Positions 25,498-35,064 of a stretch of DNA of 64,000 nucleotides are shown here, in pieces. The DNA is from CAZHAX01 sp964530325. Its GTDB lineage: Bacteria > Chloroflexota > Anaerolineae > B4-G1. The notes under the pieces are model-generated. The model had not been told where the DNA came from, ran no database searches, and was given only the letters and a program-made list of their open reading frames with translations. Every line of letters begins with the position of its first letter. Position 1 is the stretch's first letter. The stretch spans positions 62,001-126,000 of the forward strand of contig CAZHAX010000005.1 of NCBI GenBank assembly GCA_964530325.1, written 5' to 3'. The position numbers were made by a program, and so were the translations under genes.

Positions 25498-28400
25498 ATG
25501 CGCTTAGGGAGCGCCGCGCGGGGAAGCTACGCGCCCGCCGCGGCGCTCCTCGTTGTGTGCCTGATCGTCGCTGTGCCTCTCTGGGGTCCGGGGATGATCA
25601 ATACTCGCGCGGGCGGCGATAGCCCCTTCCTGCTGCAGCGCACGCAACAGATGGCCGTGAACCTGCAGGACGGCGTCTTTCCGGTACGCTGGATGCCGGA
25701 CGCCGCCTACGGCCTGGGTTATCCCTTCTTCAGCTACTACGCGGCGCTGCCCTTCTATCTCTCGGGTGGGCTGGTCGTGCTTGGGCTGGACGTGCTCAGC
25801 GCCGTCAAGGTGGTGCAGTCGCTCTTCCTCTTCGCGGCAGCGCTGGCGATGTATGCTTGGGCCCGCCGGCTGCTGGCTGGGAGGCCGGGCGCACTGCTGG
25901 CGGCAGCGGCCTACACGCTGGCACCATTTCACCTGGTCAATCTCTACGTGCGGGGCGACTCGCTCTCCGAGTTCGCCGCCTTCGCCTTCTATCCTCTGAT
26001 CCTGTGGGCGTTGGATCGGCTCGCCGATCGTCCATCGCTGCGGCGGGCCGTACTCCCCGCCCTCGCATACGCGGGTCTCGTCGTGACGCATAACCTATCT
26101 GCCCTCATCTTCTCTCCCTTCGCGATCACCTATGTTGTCGTGCTCGTCTTGCCGCGTGCGGGGAGTGATGGGCCGGGCGCTGCGCAGTCAAGGCCATCCG
26201 GCGCCGCCTCGGCCGGCTGTCGCCTGGCCTGGAGCAGCGGCGCTCTATTGCTGGGCATCCTGCTGTCCGCCTGGTACTGGCTGCCTGCGCTGGGCGAGGT
26301 CGACCAGGTGCAGCTGACAGCCCAGACGACGGGCTACTTCCATTACTCCAATCACTTCCGAGCTGCGGACCTGGTTCAGACCAGCCTCCTGTTCGGCTAC
26401 GAACTGAGGGCGGACGCGCCAAGCCCCTTCGCCATGGGTCTCGCCCAGGCGGTCCTGCTCCTGGTCGCGGGAGCTGTTCTCGTTGCCCGACGAGCGCGGT
26501 CCCGCGTCGCTGGGCACGATTGCAGGGCCGACTCGGCCAGGTGGGCCTTCGTCTTCGGCGGGCTCGTGCTGGCCACCGTCTGCATCACGCCGCTCTCCGG
26601 GCTGCTCTGGGATCACCTGCCGCTGCTCGAGATGGTTCAGTTCCCCTGGCGTTTCCTCTCCGTGCAGTCTCTGTTCGCCGCTGTACTCATCGGCGGCGTG
26701 ATCAATCTGGAGGGAGGGCGAGGCTGGGCTGTTGCCGCAGCCCTGATAGCCATCCTGGGCGTGGCGCAGCTGGGGGATCTGCGACCGGAGTACTTGTCCA
26801 TCTCCTCCCAGGAGGTCACCGTAGAGCGGCTGCAGCTCTACGAGATGTTCACCGGGAATATCGGTACGACGGTGCGTCACGAGTACCTCCCGGAAGATGT
26901 GGTGCCGCGTCCCTACACAGGGGCTGCGCTCTTCGAGCCTGACGGGGAGCCTCGCGTGCTCGCGGTCAGCGGAGAGCTGGTAGGAGCTAGGGAGACCGAG
27001 CGCAAGTCGACGCAGCGCAGCTGGGAGGTCGAGGCGGGTGATGGCGGCGCGGAGGTGGCGTTCCCCGTCTACTACTGGCCGGGTTGGAAGGCCGCAGTCG
27101 ACGACCAGCGAGCAGAGCTGCGGTCCACTAAGGACCTGGGGCATGCTTCGCTATTCGTTCCGGAGGGGGGGCACGTTGTCAAGATCTGGCTCGGGCGGAC
27201 CCCCTTGCGCGCCGGAGCCGAGGCGACCTCGGCGGCCGCTGCCCTGCTGGTGCTCGCGGTCATTGTCAGGGATGTATACCTGAGGCGCAGGTATGGACAG
27301 GGCGGCGCCGAGCAGGCCTGCGCAAGCCCCTACGCGCAGGCGGTCCCGCTCGGAGTGGCCGTGGTCTGTGTGCTGGGCATGTTCGTATTGCTCGCTCCAG
27401 ACGTCTCCGGCGAGGCCAATGATCTGACAATGGACTTCGCTGCCATGCCCTACCTACACCACAATCCCGGCGGCGTGGCACTGGGCCCCGCCCGCCTGGA
27501 GAGCTACGCGTATTCGTCCGAGGAGATCGCGCCCGGCTCTACTATTACAGTGACCCTGTACTGGGACGAGCCCGTCAGCGACACCCGCGCCGAGCTCAGG
27601 CTCGTGGCGCCCGGTGACGTGCGATTGCCTGCACGGCGTGACTTCGGGTCGGCAGTCGTGTCTCTGGATGATCGAGTGGCGACGGCGGCGCTGCAGGCAT
27701 CCGGAGCGTTTGAGCCGGGCCCAGGGATGTACCTGATATCGTTGAGCGTGGTTCAGGACGGAGCCGGTGGCCAGCCGGCTGAACAGGCCTATCTCAGCCC
27801 GGTGTGGGTTCACGAAACGATGAGCAGTGACCAAGCGGAGGTCCTGCCCGGGTCCGGCACGGACCTCTTGCGTCTGCATGAAGGGAGCGCAGCCAGGCAG
27901 GAGGGCGGAGACAGCCTAGCCGTCAGCCTTCTCTGGTCGACTTCCGAGCCTGTGCCCGCCAACTACGGCCTGGCATTGCGGCTGCTCGATTCGAGCGGCA
28001 GCGAGTGGATCCGTATCGACACACAGCCGGGTTACGGCTTCCTGGCCACGAGCCTGTGGCCGCCTGGGCGGGTGATCGCAGACGCCTACTTGCTTCAGCT
28101 CCCGCTGGGGACACCTCCCGGCGAGGAGTACTCGCTGATAGTGAGGCTGTACCGGGTATCCAACTTCGAGGTGGCCGGCGAGTGGGCGCTGCCCGTAGCC
28201 CTGCAGCAGGCCACTGCCTGGCCGGACGCGCCCGTATTGGCCCGGCTCGGGAACGAGCTGGCCCTGAGCCGGCTGGAAGTGCCGGACAGCGTGCAGCAGG
28301 GGGAGCACGTGGCACTCACTGCCTACTGGCTGGCCCTCGATAACCTGTCGGCCGACTACTCGGCCGAGTGGCGGCTGAAGAGCACTGCCGCGGAATACAG

Positions 28401-29031
28401 CTACGACCTGCCGCTGGCCGCCGGATCGCCGCCAAGCAGCTGGCCGGCGGGGGCCTACGTCGCGGGCCGGGCCTGCCTGCCGATCGGGTCAATGGCACCG
28501 TCAGGTGAATACGAGCTGTCGGTAACCGTTTTCGATCCTGAGGGCGGCGCCCTGGAAGCCTACGTGCACCCGGTGCCGGTGTCTGTGATCCAACGGGAGC
28601 GGCAGTGGGCGCTGCCCGAGATGGACAGAGGGATGGGTACGCGGTTCGGCGATCTGATCGAGCTGGCCGGATACGACCTGACCTACGACGGCGGGTCTGT
28701 GGAGCTTTCCCTGCATTGGCGAGCGCTTGGCTCGCCGGAGCAGGACTACACCTTCTTTGTCCACCTTGCTGATCCAGCGACGGGCATTCCGCTCGAGCAG
28801 ATCGATTCGCTGCCGGGCGGGGGTGCATACCCTACGGGCCTCTGGGTGTCGGGCGAGGTCGTCTCGGACCAGGTTACGCTGTCAGTGGAGGGCGTCCCGC
28901 GCGGCAGCTATGATCTGGCAGTCGGCTGGTACTCAGCCGGCGACATGGTGCGGCTTCGAGCCACGGACAGCAGTGGGGAATGGCTGGCTGACGACCGGCT
29001 GATCCTGCCGGATCAGGTTGCGGTGCCGTGA
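25498..29031 (+). CDS. Giant PF10131-like membrane protein with four C-terminal beta-sandwich repeats
   Basis: At 1177 residues this is the largest protein in the window. The first 470 residues hold about ten membrane helices. The early loop FPVRWMPDAAYGLGYPFFSYYAALPFYL matches the family labelled 6-pyruvoyl-tetrahydropterin-synthase-related membrane domain (PF10131), which is GT-C-like. Two more hydrophobic segments lie near residues 580 and 620. From about residue 660 there are four successive beta-sandwich repeats of about 120 residues; the last (VELSLHWRALGSPEQDYTFFVHLA ... YPTGLWVSGEVV) matches the modules of two other membrane proteins here. Function is probably glycan transfer or surface assembly, but no enzyme activity is shown. 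The ATG has a GGGAGGA box and follows the second LysM gene by 28 bases, probably in one transcript. Confidence 0.78.
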   Translation: MRLGSAARGSYAPAAALLVVCLIVAVPLWGPGMINTRAGGDSPFLLQRTQQMAVNLQDGVFPVRWMPDAAYGLGYPFFSYYAALPFYLSGGLVVLGLDVLSAVKVVQSLFLFAAALAMYAWARRLLAGRPGALLAAAAYTLAPFHLVNLYVRGDSLSEFAAFAFYPLILWALDRLADRPSLRRAVLPALAYAGLVVTHNLSALIFSPFAITYVVVLVLPRAGSDGPGAAQSRPSGAASAGCRLAWSSGALLLGILLSAWYWLPALGEVDQVQLTAQTTGYFHYSNHFRAADLVQTSLLFGYELRADAPSPFAMGLAQAVLLLVAGAVLVARRARSRVAGHDCRADSARWAFVFGGLVLATVCITPLSGLLWDHLPLLEMVQFPWRFLSVQSLFAAVLIGGVINLEGGRGWAVAAALIAILGVAQLGDLRPEYLSISSQEVTVERLQLYEMFTGNIGTTVRHEYLPEDVVPRPYTGAALFEPDGEPRVLAVSGELVGARETERKSTQRSWEVEAGDGGAEVAFPVYYWPGWKAAVDDQRAELRSTKDLGHASLFVPEGGHVVKIWLGRTPLRAGAEATSAAAALLVLAVIVRDVYLRRRYGQGGAEQACASPYAQAVPLGVAVVCVLGMFVLLAPDVSGEANDLTMDFAAMPYLHHNPGGVALGPARLESYAYSSEEIAPGSTITVTLYWDEPVSDTRAELRLVAPGDVRLPARRDFGSAVVSLDDRVATAALQASGAFEPGPGMYLISLSVVQDGAGGQPAEQAYLSPVWVHETMSSDQAEVLPGSGTDLLRLHEGSAARQEGGDSLAVSLLWSTSEPVPANYGLALRLLDSSGSEWIRIDTQPGYGFLATSLWPPGRVIADAYLLQLPLGTPPGEEYSLIVRLYRVSNFEVAGEWALPVALQQATAWPDAPVLARLGNELALSRLEVPDSVQQGEHVALTAYWLALDNLSADYSAEWRLKSTAAEYSYDLPLAAGSPPSSWPAGAYVAGRACLPIGSMAPSGEYELSVTVFDPEGGALEAYVHPVPVSVIQRERQWALPEMDRGMGTRFGDLIELAGYDLTYDGGSVELSLHWRALGSPEQDYTFFVHLADPATGIPLEQIDSLPGGGAYPTGLWVSGEVVSDQVTLSVEGVPRGSYDLAVGWYSAGDMVRLRATDSSGEWLADDRLILPDQVAVP

Positions 29032-29048
29032 CGTAGATCAGCGAGCCG

Positions 29049-30464
29049 TCAGTAGGTATTGCCTGAGCGGAACGTGTTGAAAACGGTGCGCAGGATTATC
29101 TTCAGGTCCAGAAGCAAGGACCAGTTCTCGTTGTACCACAGGTCGTACTTGGTCCTCTCTGCGATCGACGTATCTCCCCGTAGGCCGTTGACCTGCGCCC
29201 AGCCAGTTATCCCCGACTTCTCCCAGTGCCGGTCCATGTAGCGGGGAACCGCGCGGCGGAAGCGGTTGACGTATACAGGCCGCTCCGGCCGTGGTCCAAC
29301 CAGGCTCATGTCTCCCACCAGAACGTTGATCAGCTGCGGAAGCTCGTCGACATCGATCCGGCGTATGAGGCGGCCCAGGCGGGTCACGCGCGGGTCGTTC
29401 CTCACCGTCCAGCCCGGCCCATCCGCCTCAGCGTCTGCGCGCATAGAGCGGAACTTCAGCATGCTGAAGGGCTTCGTGTCCATTCCCATCCGCTCCTGCG
29501 CGTAGAAGACCGGACCGCGCGAGTCAAGCTTGATCAGCACGGCCATCAGCAGCATGAGTGGCGAAAGCAGCACCAGGGCACAGCTTGCTCCGATCAGATC
29601 CATAGTCCTCTTGGCCACCCGTCGCCAGCCACGCAGCGCCACATCGCGGACTGTAAGAAGGGGCAGTCCCACCAATTCGCCCACGCTCACTGGCCCGGCG
29701 ATTATCTGGAATACGTCAGGGAAGACCCGGATTGTGACCTTACCACGCTCGCACTCTGCGATCAGAGTCATGATCTCCTGGTGGGTCGCCTCCGGCATGG
29801 CGATTATCACCTCGTCCACTTCGTGTTCGTCGATGATCTCCGCCAGATTGCTTGCTTTCCCCAGGATCGGTGCATCTGGTGCTCCCTCGTCGCTCCCGTC
29901 CGCAGCGGCGAAGCCGACCACCTCGTAGCCCAGGCCAGGGCTGGAGCGGAGCTTCTGCAGGATCACCTGGCCCACCTCGCCCGTGCCCACGATCAGGACC
30001 CTATCCCGGACGCTGCCGCGCCTGCGCAGCTGCGAGCGGATGAGCGAGTTGATCAACCTGCCGAGTGCCACGAAGACCATGGTGAACAGCCAGCCGTAGC
30101 CGACGACTCCCCGCGAGTAGTCTAGTCCCAGCGGGCCATGTTTGAACGCCAGTGCTCCGAAAGCTACGCCGACCAGGCTGCCCAGTGTCACAGCGCCTAC
30201 GACGGAGTAGAATTCGTCAACCCGAGCCGGTGCCCGGGGGATCTTGTACAGCCGCGAGACAGCCAGGGCGGTAAGGACGGATGCCACGTGGGCGGCTATC
30301 ATCCCGGAGTACTCAGCCAGAGCCGCCATATTCTCCACCGGCCCCGGCCAGTCCAGCCACTGCCTGACGTAGTAGCCCAACACGAAGGCCAGCGCAGACG
30401 CGAGCGCATCTGTAAGGATGAGGGCCACCAGGAAGACCATCTGTTGCTGGGTCTTAGACTTCAT
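29049..30464 (-). CDS. Polyprenyl-phosphate sugar phosphotransferase (WbaP/CpsE-like)
   Basis: The enzyme starts exopolysaccharide units by moving a sugar-1-phosphate from a nucleotide sugar to undecaprenyl phosphate. The 471-residue protein has four N-terminal membrane helices, then a CoA-binding-like Rossmann domain (RVLIVGTGEVGQVILQKL). The C-terminal bacterial sugar transferase domain has KRTMDLIGASCALVLLSPLM, GRLIRRIDVDELPQLINVL, GDMSLVGPRPERP and KSGITGWAQVNGLRG. All catalytic blocks are present. Its ATG overlaps the stop of the GT2 gene upstream (ATGA), so both are made from one transcript. The donor sugar cannot be read from the sequence; glucose or galactose are common. Confidence 0.93.
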   Translation of the reverse strand: MKSKTQQQMVFLVALILTDALASALAFVLGYYVRQWLDWPGPVENMAALAEYSGMIAAHVASVLTALAVSRLYKIPRAPARVDEFYSVVGAVTLGSLVGVAFGALAFKHGPLGLDYSRGVVGYGWLFTMVFVALGRLINSLIRSQLRRRGSVRDRVLIVGTGEVGQVILQKLRSSPGLGYEVVGFAAADGSDEGAPDAPILGKASNLAEIIDEHEVDEVIIAMPEATHQEIMTLIAECERGKVTIRVFPDVFQIIAGPVSVGELVGLPLLTVRDVALRGWRRVAKRTMDLIGASCALVLLSPLMLLMAVLIKLDSRGPVFYAQERMGMDTKPFSMLKFRSMRADAEADGPGWTVRNDPRVTRLGRLIRRIDVDELPQLINVLVGDMSLVGPRPERPVYVNRFRRAVPRYMDRHWEKSGITGWAQVNGLRGDTSIAERTKYDLWYNENWSLLLDLKIILRTVFNTFRSGNTY

Positions 30465-31372
30465 GGTCTGCCTCCGCCTCTTGTCAAAACGAGCCGCAGC
30501 TGCTCAATAGCCGTTCGGAGCCGGATAGCGCCCACTATGAGGGTGTGGAGTGGCAGCGATGTCTCCTCGGCGTAGTGCTTGCGATAGAACAGCTCCATGG
30601 CGCGGTAGAATTCGATCTGGGCCCGAGGGCTGTGCCGACTGGATGCTCTCTTGACGTGGAGCACCGTAACGGCGGGGTTATAGTAGACCTTCCAGCCGGC
30701 CTCTCCGATCCGGTATGCCCAGTCCAGATCCTCGCCGTACATGAAGAACTGCTCGTCCAGGAGACCGGTCTGGGCGATTGCCTCGCGCCGCAGCAGCATA
30801 AAGGCCCCGACGACTGATCCGACCTGAGCGACCTCGTCCGGATCCAGGTAGGTCAGGTTGTACTGGCCGAAGCGGCGGCTGCGGGGGAAGAGACGCGAGA
30901 GACCAGTCAGCCGGCTGGCGCTGATAGCGGGGGTCGGAAGCGAGCGACGGCAGGCCAGATCGAGCGAGCCGTCCGGCAGGACGAGCTTGGGGCCGGCGAT
31001 TCCGGCGTCCGGGTGGTCGTCAATGAAGCTCACCATATTCTGGAGTGCGTCCGGCGGCAGCTCAGTATCCGGGTTGAGCAGCAAGGCGAAGGCTGGCGAA
31101 TCAGGCGACGGCCCTGCCGGGCGGGCGGCGAAGCCGAAGTGGCGCAGCCCCTGGTTGTTGGCACGAGCGTAGCCTACGTTGTCGACGTTGGCTATCAGGC
31201 GCACCTGGGGGAACTCGGAGACGACCAGCTCGACGCTGCCGTCCTGGGAGGCATTGTCGACGACGCAGACTTCGGTGGCGAGGTCGCCCGTGCTGGCGTA
31301 GACTGAGCTCAGGCAGGCGCGCAGCAGGTCGCGGGTATTGTAGTTGACGACGACGATACCGAGATCAGGCAT
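30461..31372 (-). CDS. Glycosyltransferase family 2, rhamnosyltransferase-like
   Basis: The 303-residue protein has the GT-A fold of GT2 enzymes: IVVVNYNTRDLLRACLSSV at the N terminus, VVDNASQDGS, ANNQGL, and the metal-binding LLLNPDTELPPDAL. A catalytic-loop region FMYGEDLDWAYRIGEAGW is typical of WbbL-like rhamnosyltransferases. It is likely cytoplasmic and acts on a lipid-linked acceptor. The start at 31372 gives the family-like MPDLGIVVVNYN; an ATG 20 codons upstream at 31432 is possible. It shares an ATGA overlap with the sugar transferase downstream, which fits stepwise assembly of one glycan. Confidence 0.9.
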   Translation of the reverse strand: MPDLGIVVVNYNTRDLLRACLSSVYASTGDLATEVCVVDNASQDGSVELVVSEFPQVRLIANVDNVGYARANNQGLRHFGFAARPAGPSPDSPAFALLLNPDTELPPDALQNMVSFIDDHPDAGIAGPKLVLPDGSLDLACRRSLPTPAISASRLTGLSRLFPRSRRFGQYNLTYLDPDEVAQVGSVVGAFMLLRREAIAQTGLLDEQFFMYGEDLDWAYRIGEAGWKVYYNPAVTVLHVKRASSRHSPRAQIEFYRAMELFYRKHYAEETSLPLHTLIVGAIRLRTAIEQLRLVLTRGGGRP

Positions 31373-31498
31373 CGCTGCGTGGAGACTGGTCGAGGACCCC
31401 CGTTTCGTTTCGAGCCGTTCTTGAGTGAGCATAACCCTACCGCCAACGGCGCAGCGCCGGCGGGGAGCCGCTATCAACGCTGGTCAGCACGGGCACCC

Positions 31499-31527
31499 AT
31501 TATACAGTGGTTCCGGGGCTCGAACAA
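31499..31527 (-). promoter_or_regulatory. Promoter of the GT2-sugar transferase operon
   Basis: On the minus strand TTGTTC (31522-31527) and TATAAT (31499-31504) are separated by 17 bases; the leader is 60 or 120 bases depending on which start is used. Confidence 0.7.
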
Positions 31528-31592
31528 GGCCTGGTTACACAATCATCTGACTGGACAAGGTCCGGCCTCGGAACGGCTGTTGGGGTACCCTC

Positions 31593-32567
31593 TCAACGGG
31601 AGGGTGGCACCATCTCTTGGCCAGGTCCGAATCCCAGCCGCGCCATCGTGGCCCTTGTGTCATCTGGCTGGGCCAGCCGGACGCGGCCGCAGTCCGAGAC
31701 TGTGGCCACCGCCGTCACCGAGACCACCCTGGTCCCTTCAACAACGGCAAGGACGACGGCCCCCCGGCGCGCGTCGGCCGGGTAGGGCTGGTCGAACAGT
31801 GCGTTGCCCAGGCTGTAGAGCACGAGCGTGTCTCCAATCCAGTCGACTCTCTGAAGCACGTGGGGCCCGTGTCCGGCGATCAGGCCGGCGCCGGCCGCCG
31901 CCAGAGCCTCCGCCAGCGCCTCCTGGCGCGGCGAGGGCGCTGCCTGGTACTCCCCGCCCCAGTGGATGGAAACGACGACGAGAACGCCGCTGTCAGCTAG
32001 GGATGATACGATCGCGGCGGCCTCCTGCTCATCCAGTCCGCCCTCGCTGTCATCGAAGGCTGCCCAGCAGGTCCTGACGGGAGCCGACAGGCAGACGGGT
32101 TCACCGGGCAGCAGGGGGGTGATTGCGGCCGAGCGGATGGTCGCCGTGGTCTCCCGGAGGCCGCTCTGACCGCAGTCGAGCGCGTGGTTGTTGGCGAGCG
32201 ATAGCAGGTCGAAGCCGAAGGACCGCAGGGCGCCGGCGGCCTCCGGCGGCGCGCTCAGGTCGCCTTCCGACCCGGCCGGGGAGCCCGGCGTCGGCTGGGC
32301 GCACGATAGAGCCGTCAGAGGTGACTCCAGATTGGCGAAGGCCAGGTGCGCGCCGAGAGAGGCTGCCTGCACCTCACCGAACGCGTCTTCCCACTGACCG
32401 CCGAGGGCCCGGGCGACGCTGCGCCCGAGCATCACGTCGCCAGCCAAGGCCAGTGTCCAACGGGGCACGGATCGGTCGCCAGGCACGAGGAGTACCGCGC
32501 AGAGGAGGCAGGGAAGCGCCACCGAGCGGGCTCCAACCCGCGGGCGCCTCTCTGCCTCCTCTCGCAT
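31593..32567 (-). CDS. CapA-like metallophosphatase-fold protein
   Basis: The 324-residue product belongs to the CapA / poly-gamma-glutamate synthesis family, which has a calcineurin-like metal site. Signature blocks are LALAGDVMLGRSVARAL, FANLESPLTA, LSLANNHALDCGQSGL, VSIHWGGEYQ and AGHGPHVLQRVDWIGDTLVLYSLGN. A basic N terminus and a hydrophobic stretch (VALPCLLCAVLLVPG) suggest export or anchoring. The ATG at 32567 lies 12 bases after the stop of the DUF3160 lipoprotein gene and has only a weak ribosome binding site. CapA proteins take part in capsule synthesis or retention, or act as lipid/peptide hydrolases; the exact reaction is unknown. The envelope context agrees with a surface role. 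Confidence 0.87.
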   Translation of the reverse strand: MREEAERRPRVGARSVALPCLLCAVLLVPGDRSVPRWTLALAGDVMLGRSVARALGGQWEDAFGEVQAASLGAHLAFANLESPLTALSCAQPTPGSPAGSEGDLSAPPEAAGALRSFGFDLLSLANNHALDCGQSGLRETTATIRSAAITPLLPGEPVCLSAPVRTCWAAFDDSEGGLDEQEAAAIVSSLADSGVLVVVSIHWGGEYQAAPSPRQEALAEALAAAGAGLIAGHGPHVLQRVDWIGDTLVLYSLGNALFDQPYPADARRGAVVLAVVEGTRVVSVTAVATVSDCGRVRLAQPDDTRATMARLGFGPGQEMVPPSR

Positions 32568-32578
32568 CGTGGTGCTCT

Positions 32579-34840
32579 CTACTCGACTGTGAACGCCTCC
32601 GTCCACGCTGGCTGATCGGGGGCCTCGCCGGCGTCGAGGATATCGTACCATTCCTCGTCCGTCAGTCGTCCCTCCTCCATCTCCCGCGCGAACTCGTAGT
32701 AGGAGAAGACGCCGCCCTTGGCGATATGCACGCCACCGCTGCCGTCAGGCACCACGACGTAGATCTCGAAGACGCGGCCGATAGCCTCCTCCAGGAAGTA
32801 GCCGGTCGGATCGGTGAAGACGTCAGCCACCAGCGCCGCCTGCTCGTCCTGCTCGAAGAACGGCCTCCCGTCTGTTGGGGCGTCAGCTGCGGCCAGCGTG
32901 ATCGCCTCCAGCTCGCCCCCGTAGAACTTGATCCGCTCGTAGTCCTCTGCAGCAAGCTGCTCCCCGGCGAGCTCCCGCTCTGAGACGTCCAGCAGGAACG
33001 ACAACAGGTCATCCAGCCGGCCCAGGTTTGCCTCCGTGTTTGCGCTGAGGAGGTCTCGACTGGCCAGCCCATCGTAAGTCATGCGGGTTAGCGCCAGCAG
33101 CCTGGCATAGAACTCGGGGTTCGGCTCGACCCAGCCGTGCGGCGGCTCTGGTGGCGGACCGCCACCCATCTCCGCCATTGCCTGCTTGGCGTAGAGGATA
33201 GTATCGTGTTTCAGTTCGGTCCAGGAGCCCAGAGCTGTCTGCAGATCCTTGCGCGTCCAGGCCTGGTTCTGCATGAAGGGAGGATACGGCTCGCCCTTGG
33301 GCTGCAGAAGTGGGTCCAGGCAGTAGAGCCAGGACCAGTAGAGGTTCTGGGTCCAGGAGTCCAGCCCCAGCGCCGATATCTCGCCCCGCAGCTTGGCCAT
33401 CTGCTCGGTATAGTTGAGGTAGTCAGTCTCGCCGAGCTCATCCAGGATGTCGTAGGCCTCCTCCGATCCCAGGGCGGCCATGACGTCAAGCGCCATCGGC
33501 ATCATGCGTGGGTCTGCCTGGGTGCCCACCTCGCGCCAGGTCATCTCGTCGAGGATGTAGGCGTCGAGGACGAAGCGCTGGCCCATGAAGCGGAAGCCCT
33601 GCGTGACTGTTTCCTTGTCCTCGAAGATGTAGACCCACATTGAGTTGATCTGCGGCGGAGGCAGCTGGCGGGCAGCCTCGACGAACGCGCTGAACTTGGC
33701 CTCGTCGGCGATTGAGGCGACAGAGGCGTCCGGGCCGAAGATGGCGTCCCACAGCGCCCCGTACTCGTGGAACCCCAGGTCGTCGGCCTTGCCCACGATG
33801 AAGACGGTGGGATCGTAGACGCGGGCCCAGACCTCCCCGGCAGGCGTGCCGTCTACCTGGGCATTGCGCAGGATGTAGGAGATGATCAAAGCTGCCTTCG
33901 TCTCGTCCGGCCTCTGCAGGCGGAGATTGATGCGGCCGTACCACATCATCGTGCGGAAGTAGCGCTCGAGCTGTTCGCTGCGGGTGTAGTGGCCGCGAGG
34001 CTTGTACTGGGAGTAGTCCTCGCAAAGGCAGGCCTGATCGATGCATTCGAGCGGCGGATCCGTGTCGCAGGGGTTGCAGGTTGCCGGGCAGTTGCGGCTG
34101 AATATGGGGCTGGGACCGAAGCCGCCGGCAGACTGCACGAGAGCCACCTCAGCGTCGGCGAGCATCGTGACCTCGTCCGGCGTGTCCGAGTCCGGGTTGA
34201 TCAGGGCGTCCGCAACGGCGAAGTAGGCGACCACGCTGCGGGCGACGTCCTCCAGATCGGTGCCCTGCAATTCCGCGTAGATGCTCTGCGCCTCACTGAG
34301 GCAGGCAGCCGTCAGCGCTCTGATGTCCGGCTCGAAGTACTCCCTTTCCAGATCGCGGAGCATCTTGTCGAAGATGAGATGATAGACGTGGAACACGGAG
34401 TCCGTGGTGACGAAGATAGGGATCTCGAAGTAGCGAGCGTTGTCGTAAAGCAGGTAGAACTCATACCATTCGGCGGGCACGACCAGGAAACCGTTCTCTT
34501 GCAGTACTGCGCTCTGCCCTGGACTGAGCGAAACCAGCTCCGAGTTCGATAGGGAGCTCGCCTCAACGGGCAGTGCGTAGCCGACCCACGCCTGGGGCAG
34601 CGATACCGGGACGCTGACGAACTCTGCAAAGCCGGGCCCGCGGGAGACGGCGGGTGGAGTGGAAGTGGGTCCGGCGGGCGCCGCGGTGGCTGTTGGAGTC
34701 GGCGCACTGGTAGGCGTGGGCGCTGAGTCCTCTGGCGTGCCTGTGGGCGCCGTGGGCGTCCCCAATTCGGGGAAGATGCAGGTGCAGGCCATTGCCGCCA
34801 GGGCCAGCACAGTGATGATAGCTACGGATCTGGTTCTCAT
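32579..34840 (-). CDS. DUF3160 lipoprotein
   Basis: The 753-residue protein has a lipoprotein signal peptide with lipobox LAAMAC near residue 19, then a TP-rich linker. A large domain follows, with VTTDSVFHVYHLIFDKMLRDLE and NSMWVYIFEDKETVTQGFRFMGQRF. Both fit DUF3160, a family of exported proteins common in Chloroflexota and archaea. Its function is not known. A cysteine cluster (FSRNCPATCNPCDTDPPLECIDQACLCEDY) near residues 250-280 could form disulphides outside the cell. The gene is followed by the CapA-like gene and probably co-transcribed with it. The start ATG has a strong GAGGAGGTG box. Confidence 0.82.
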   Translation of the reverse strand: MRTRSVAIITVLALAAMACTCIFPELGTPTAPTGTPEDSAPTPTSAPTPTATAAPAGPTSTPPAVSRGPGFAEFVSVPVSLPQAWVGYALPVEASSLSNSELVSLSPGQSAVLQENGFLVVPAEWYEFYLLYDNARYFEIPIFVTTDSVFHVYHLIFDKMLRDLEREYFEPDIRALTAACLSEAQSIYAELQGTDLEDVARSVVAYFAVADALINPDSDTPDEVTMLADAEVALVQSAGGFGPSPIFSRNCPATCNPCDTDPPLECIDQACLCEDYSQYKPRGHYTRSEQLERYFRTMMWYGRINLRLQRPDETKAALIISYILRNAQVDGTPAGEVWARVYDPTVFIVGKADDLGFHEYGALWDAIFGPDASVASIADEAKFSAFVEAARQLPPPQINSMWVYIFEDKETVTQGFRFMGQRFVLDAYILDEMTWREVGTQADPRMMPMALDVMAALGSEEAYDILDELGETDYLNYTEQMAKLRGEISALGLDSWTQNLYWSWLYCLDPLLQPKGEPYPPFMQNQAWTRKDLQTALGSWTELKHDTILYAKQAMAEMGGGPPPEPPHGWVEPNPEFYARLLALTRMTYDGLASRDLLSANTEANLGRLDDLLSFLLDVSERELAGEQLAAEDYERIKFYGGELEAITLAAADAPTDGRPFFEQDEQAALVADVFTDPTGYFLEEAIGRVFEIYVVVPDGSGGVHIAKGGVFSYYEFAREMEEGRLTDEEWYDILDAGEAPDQPAWTEAFTVE

Positions 34841-35064
34841 CAGGCACCTCCTCTGCCGATTATGTCCGTGGGCAGCCGCCAGCGCTGACGGAGCGGCGCC
34901 TTTGTATCGTCGGACCGTCCAGAATGCGGGACGGCTCTCGCCTGCGGTTCCTCTCTACGCGAGGGCTCCCGCGACCGGTGTGGTCATTGGTCTACTACGG
35001 ACCAGGGGGCGGTTTGCCAGGGAGCCCCGCAGACGTGGCTCGTCCGAACAGCGGCTCCGGCGGG

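Noticed and set aside
34841..35064. Gene or regulatory RNA between the DUF3160 gene and the FG-GAP-like gene
   Set aside because: No open frame with gene-like properties, no clear promoter and no convincing hairpin with a T run were seen.
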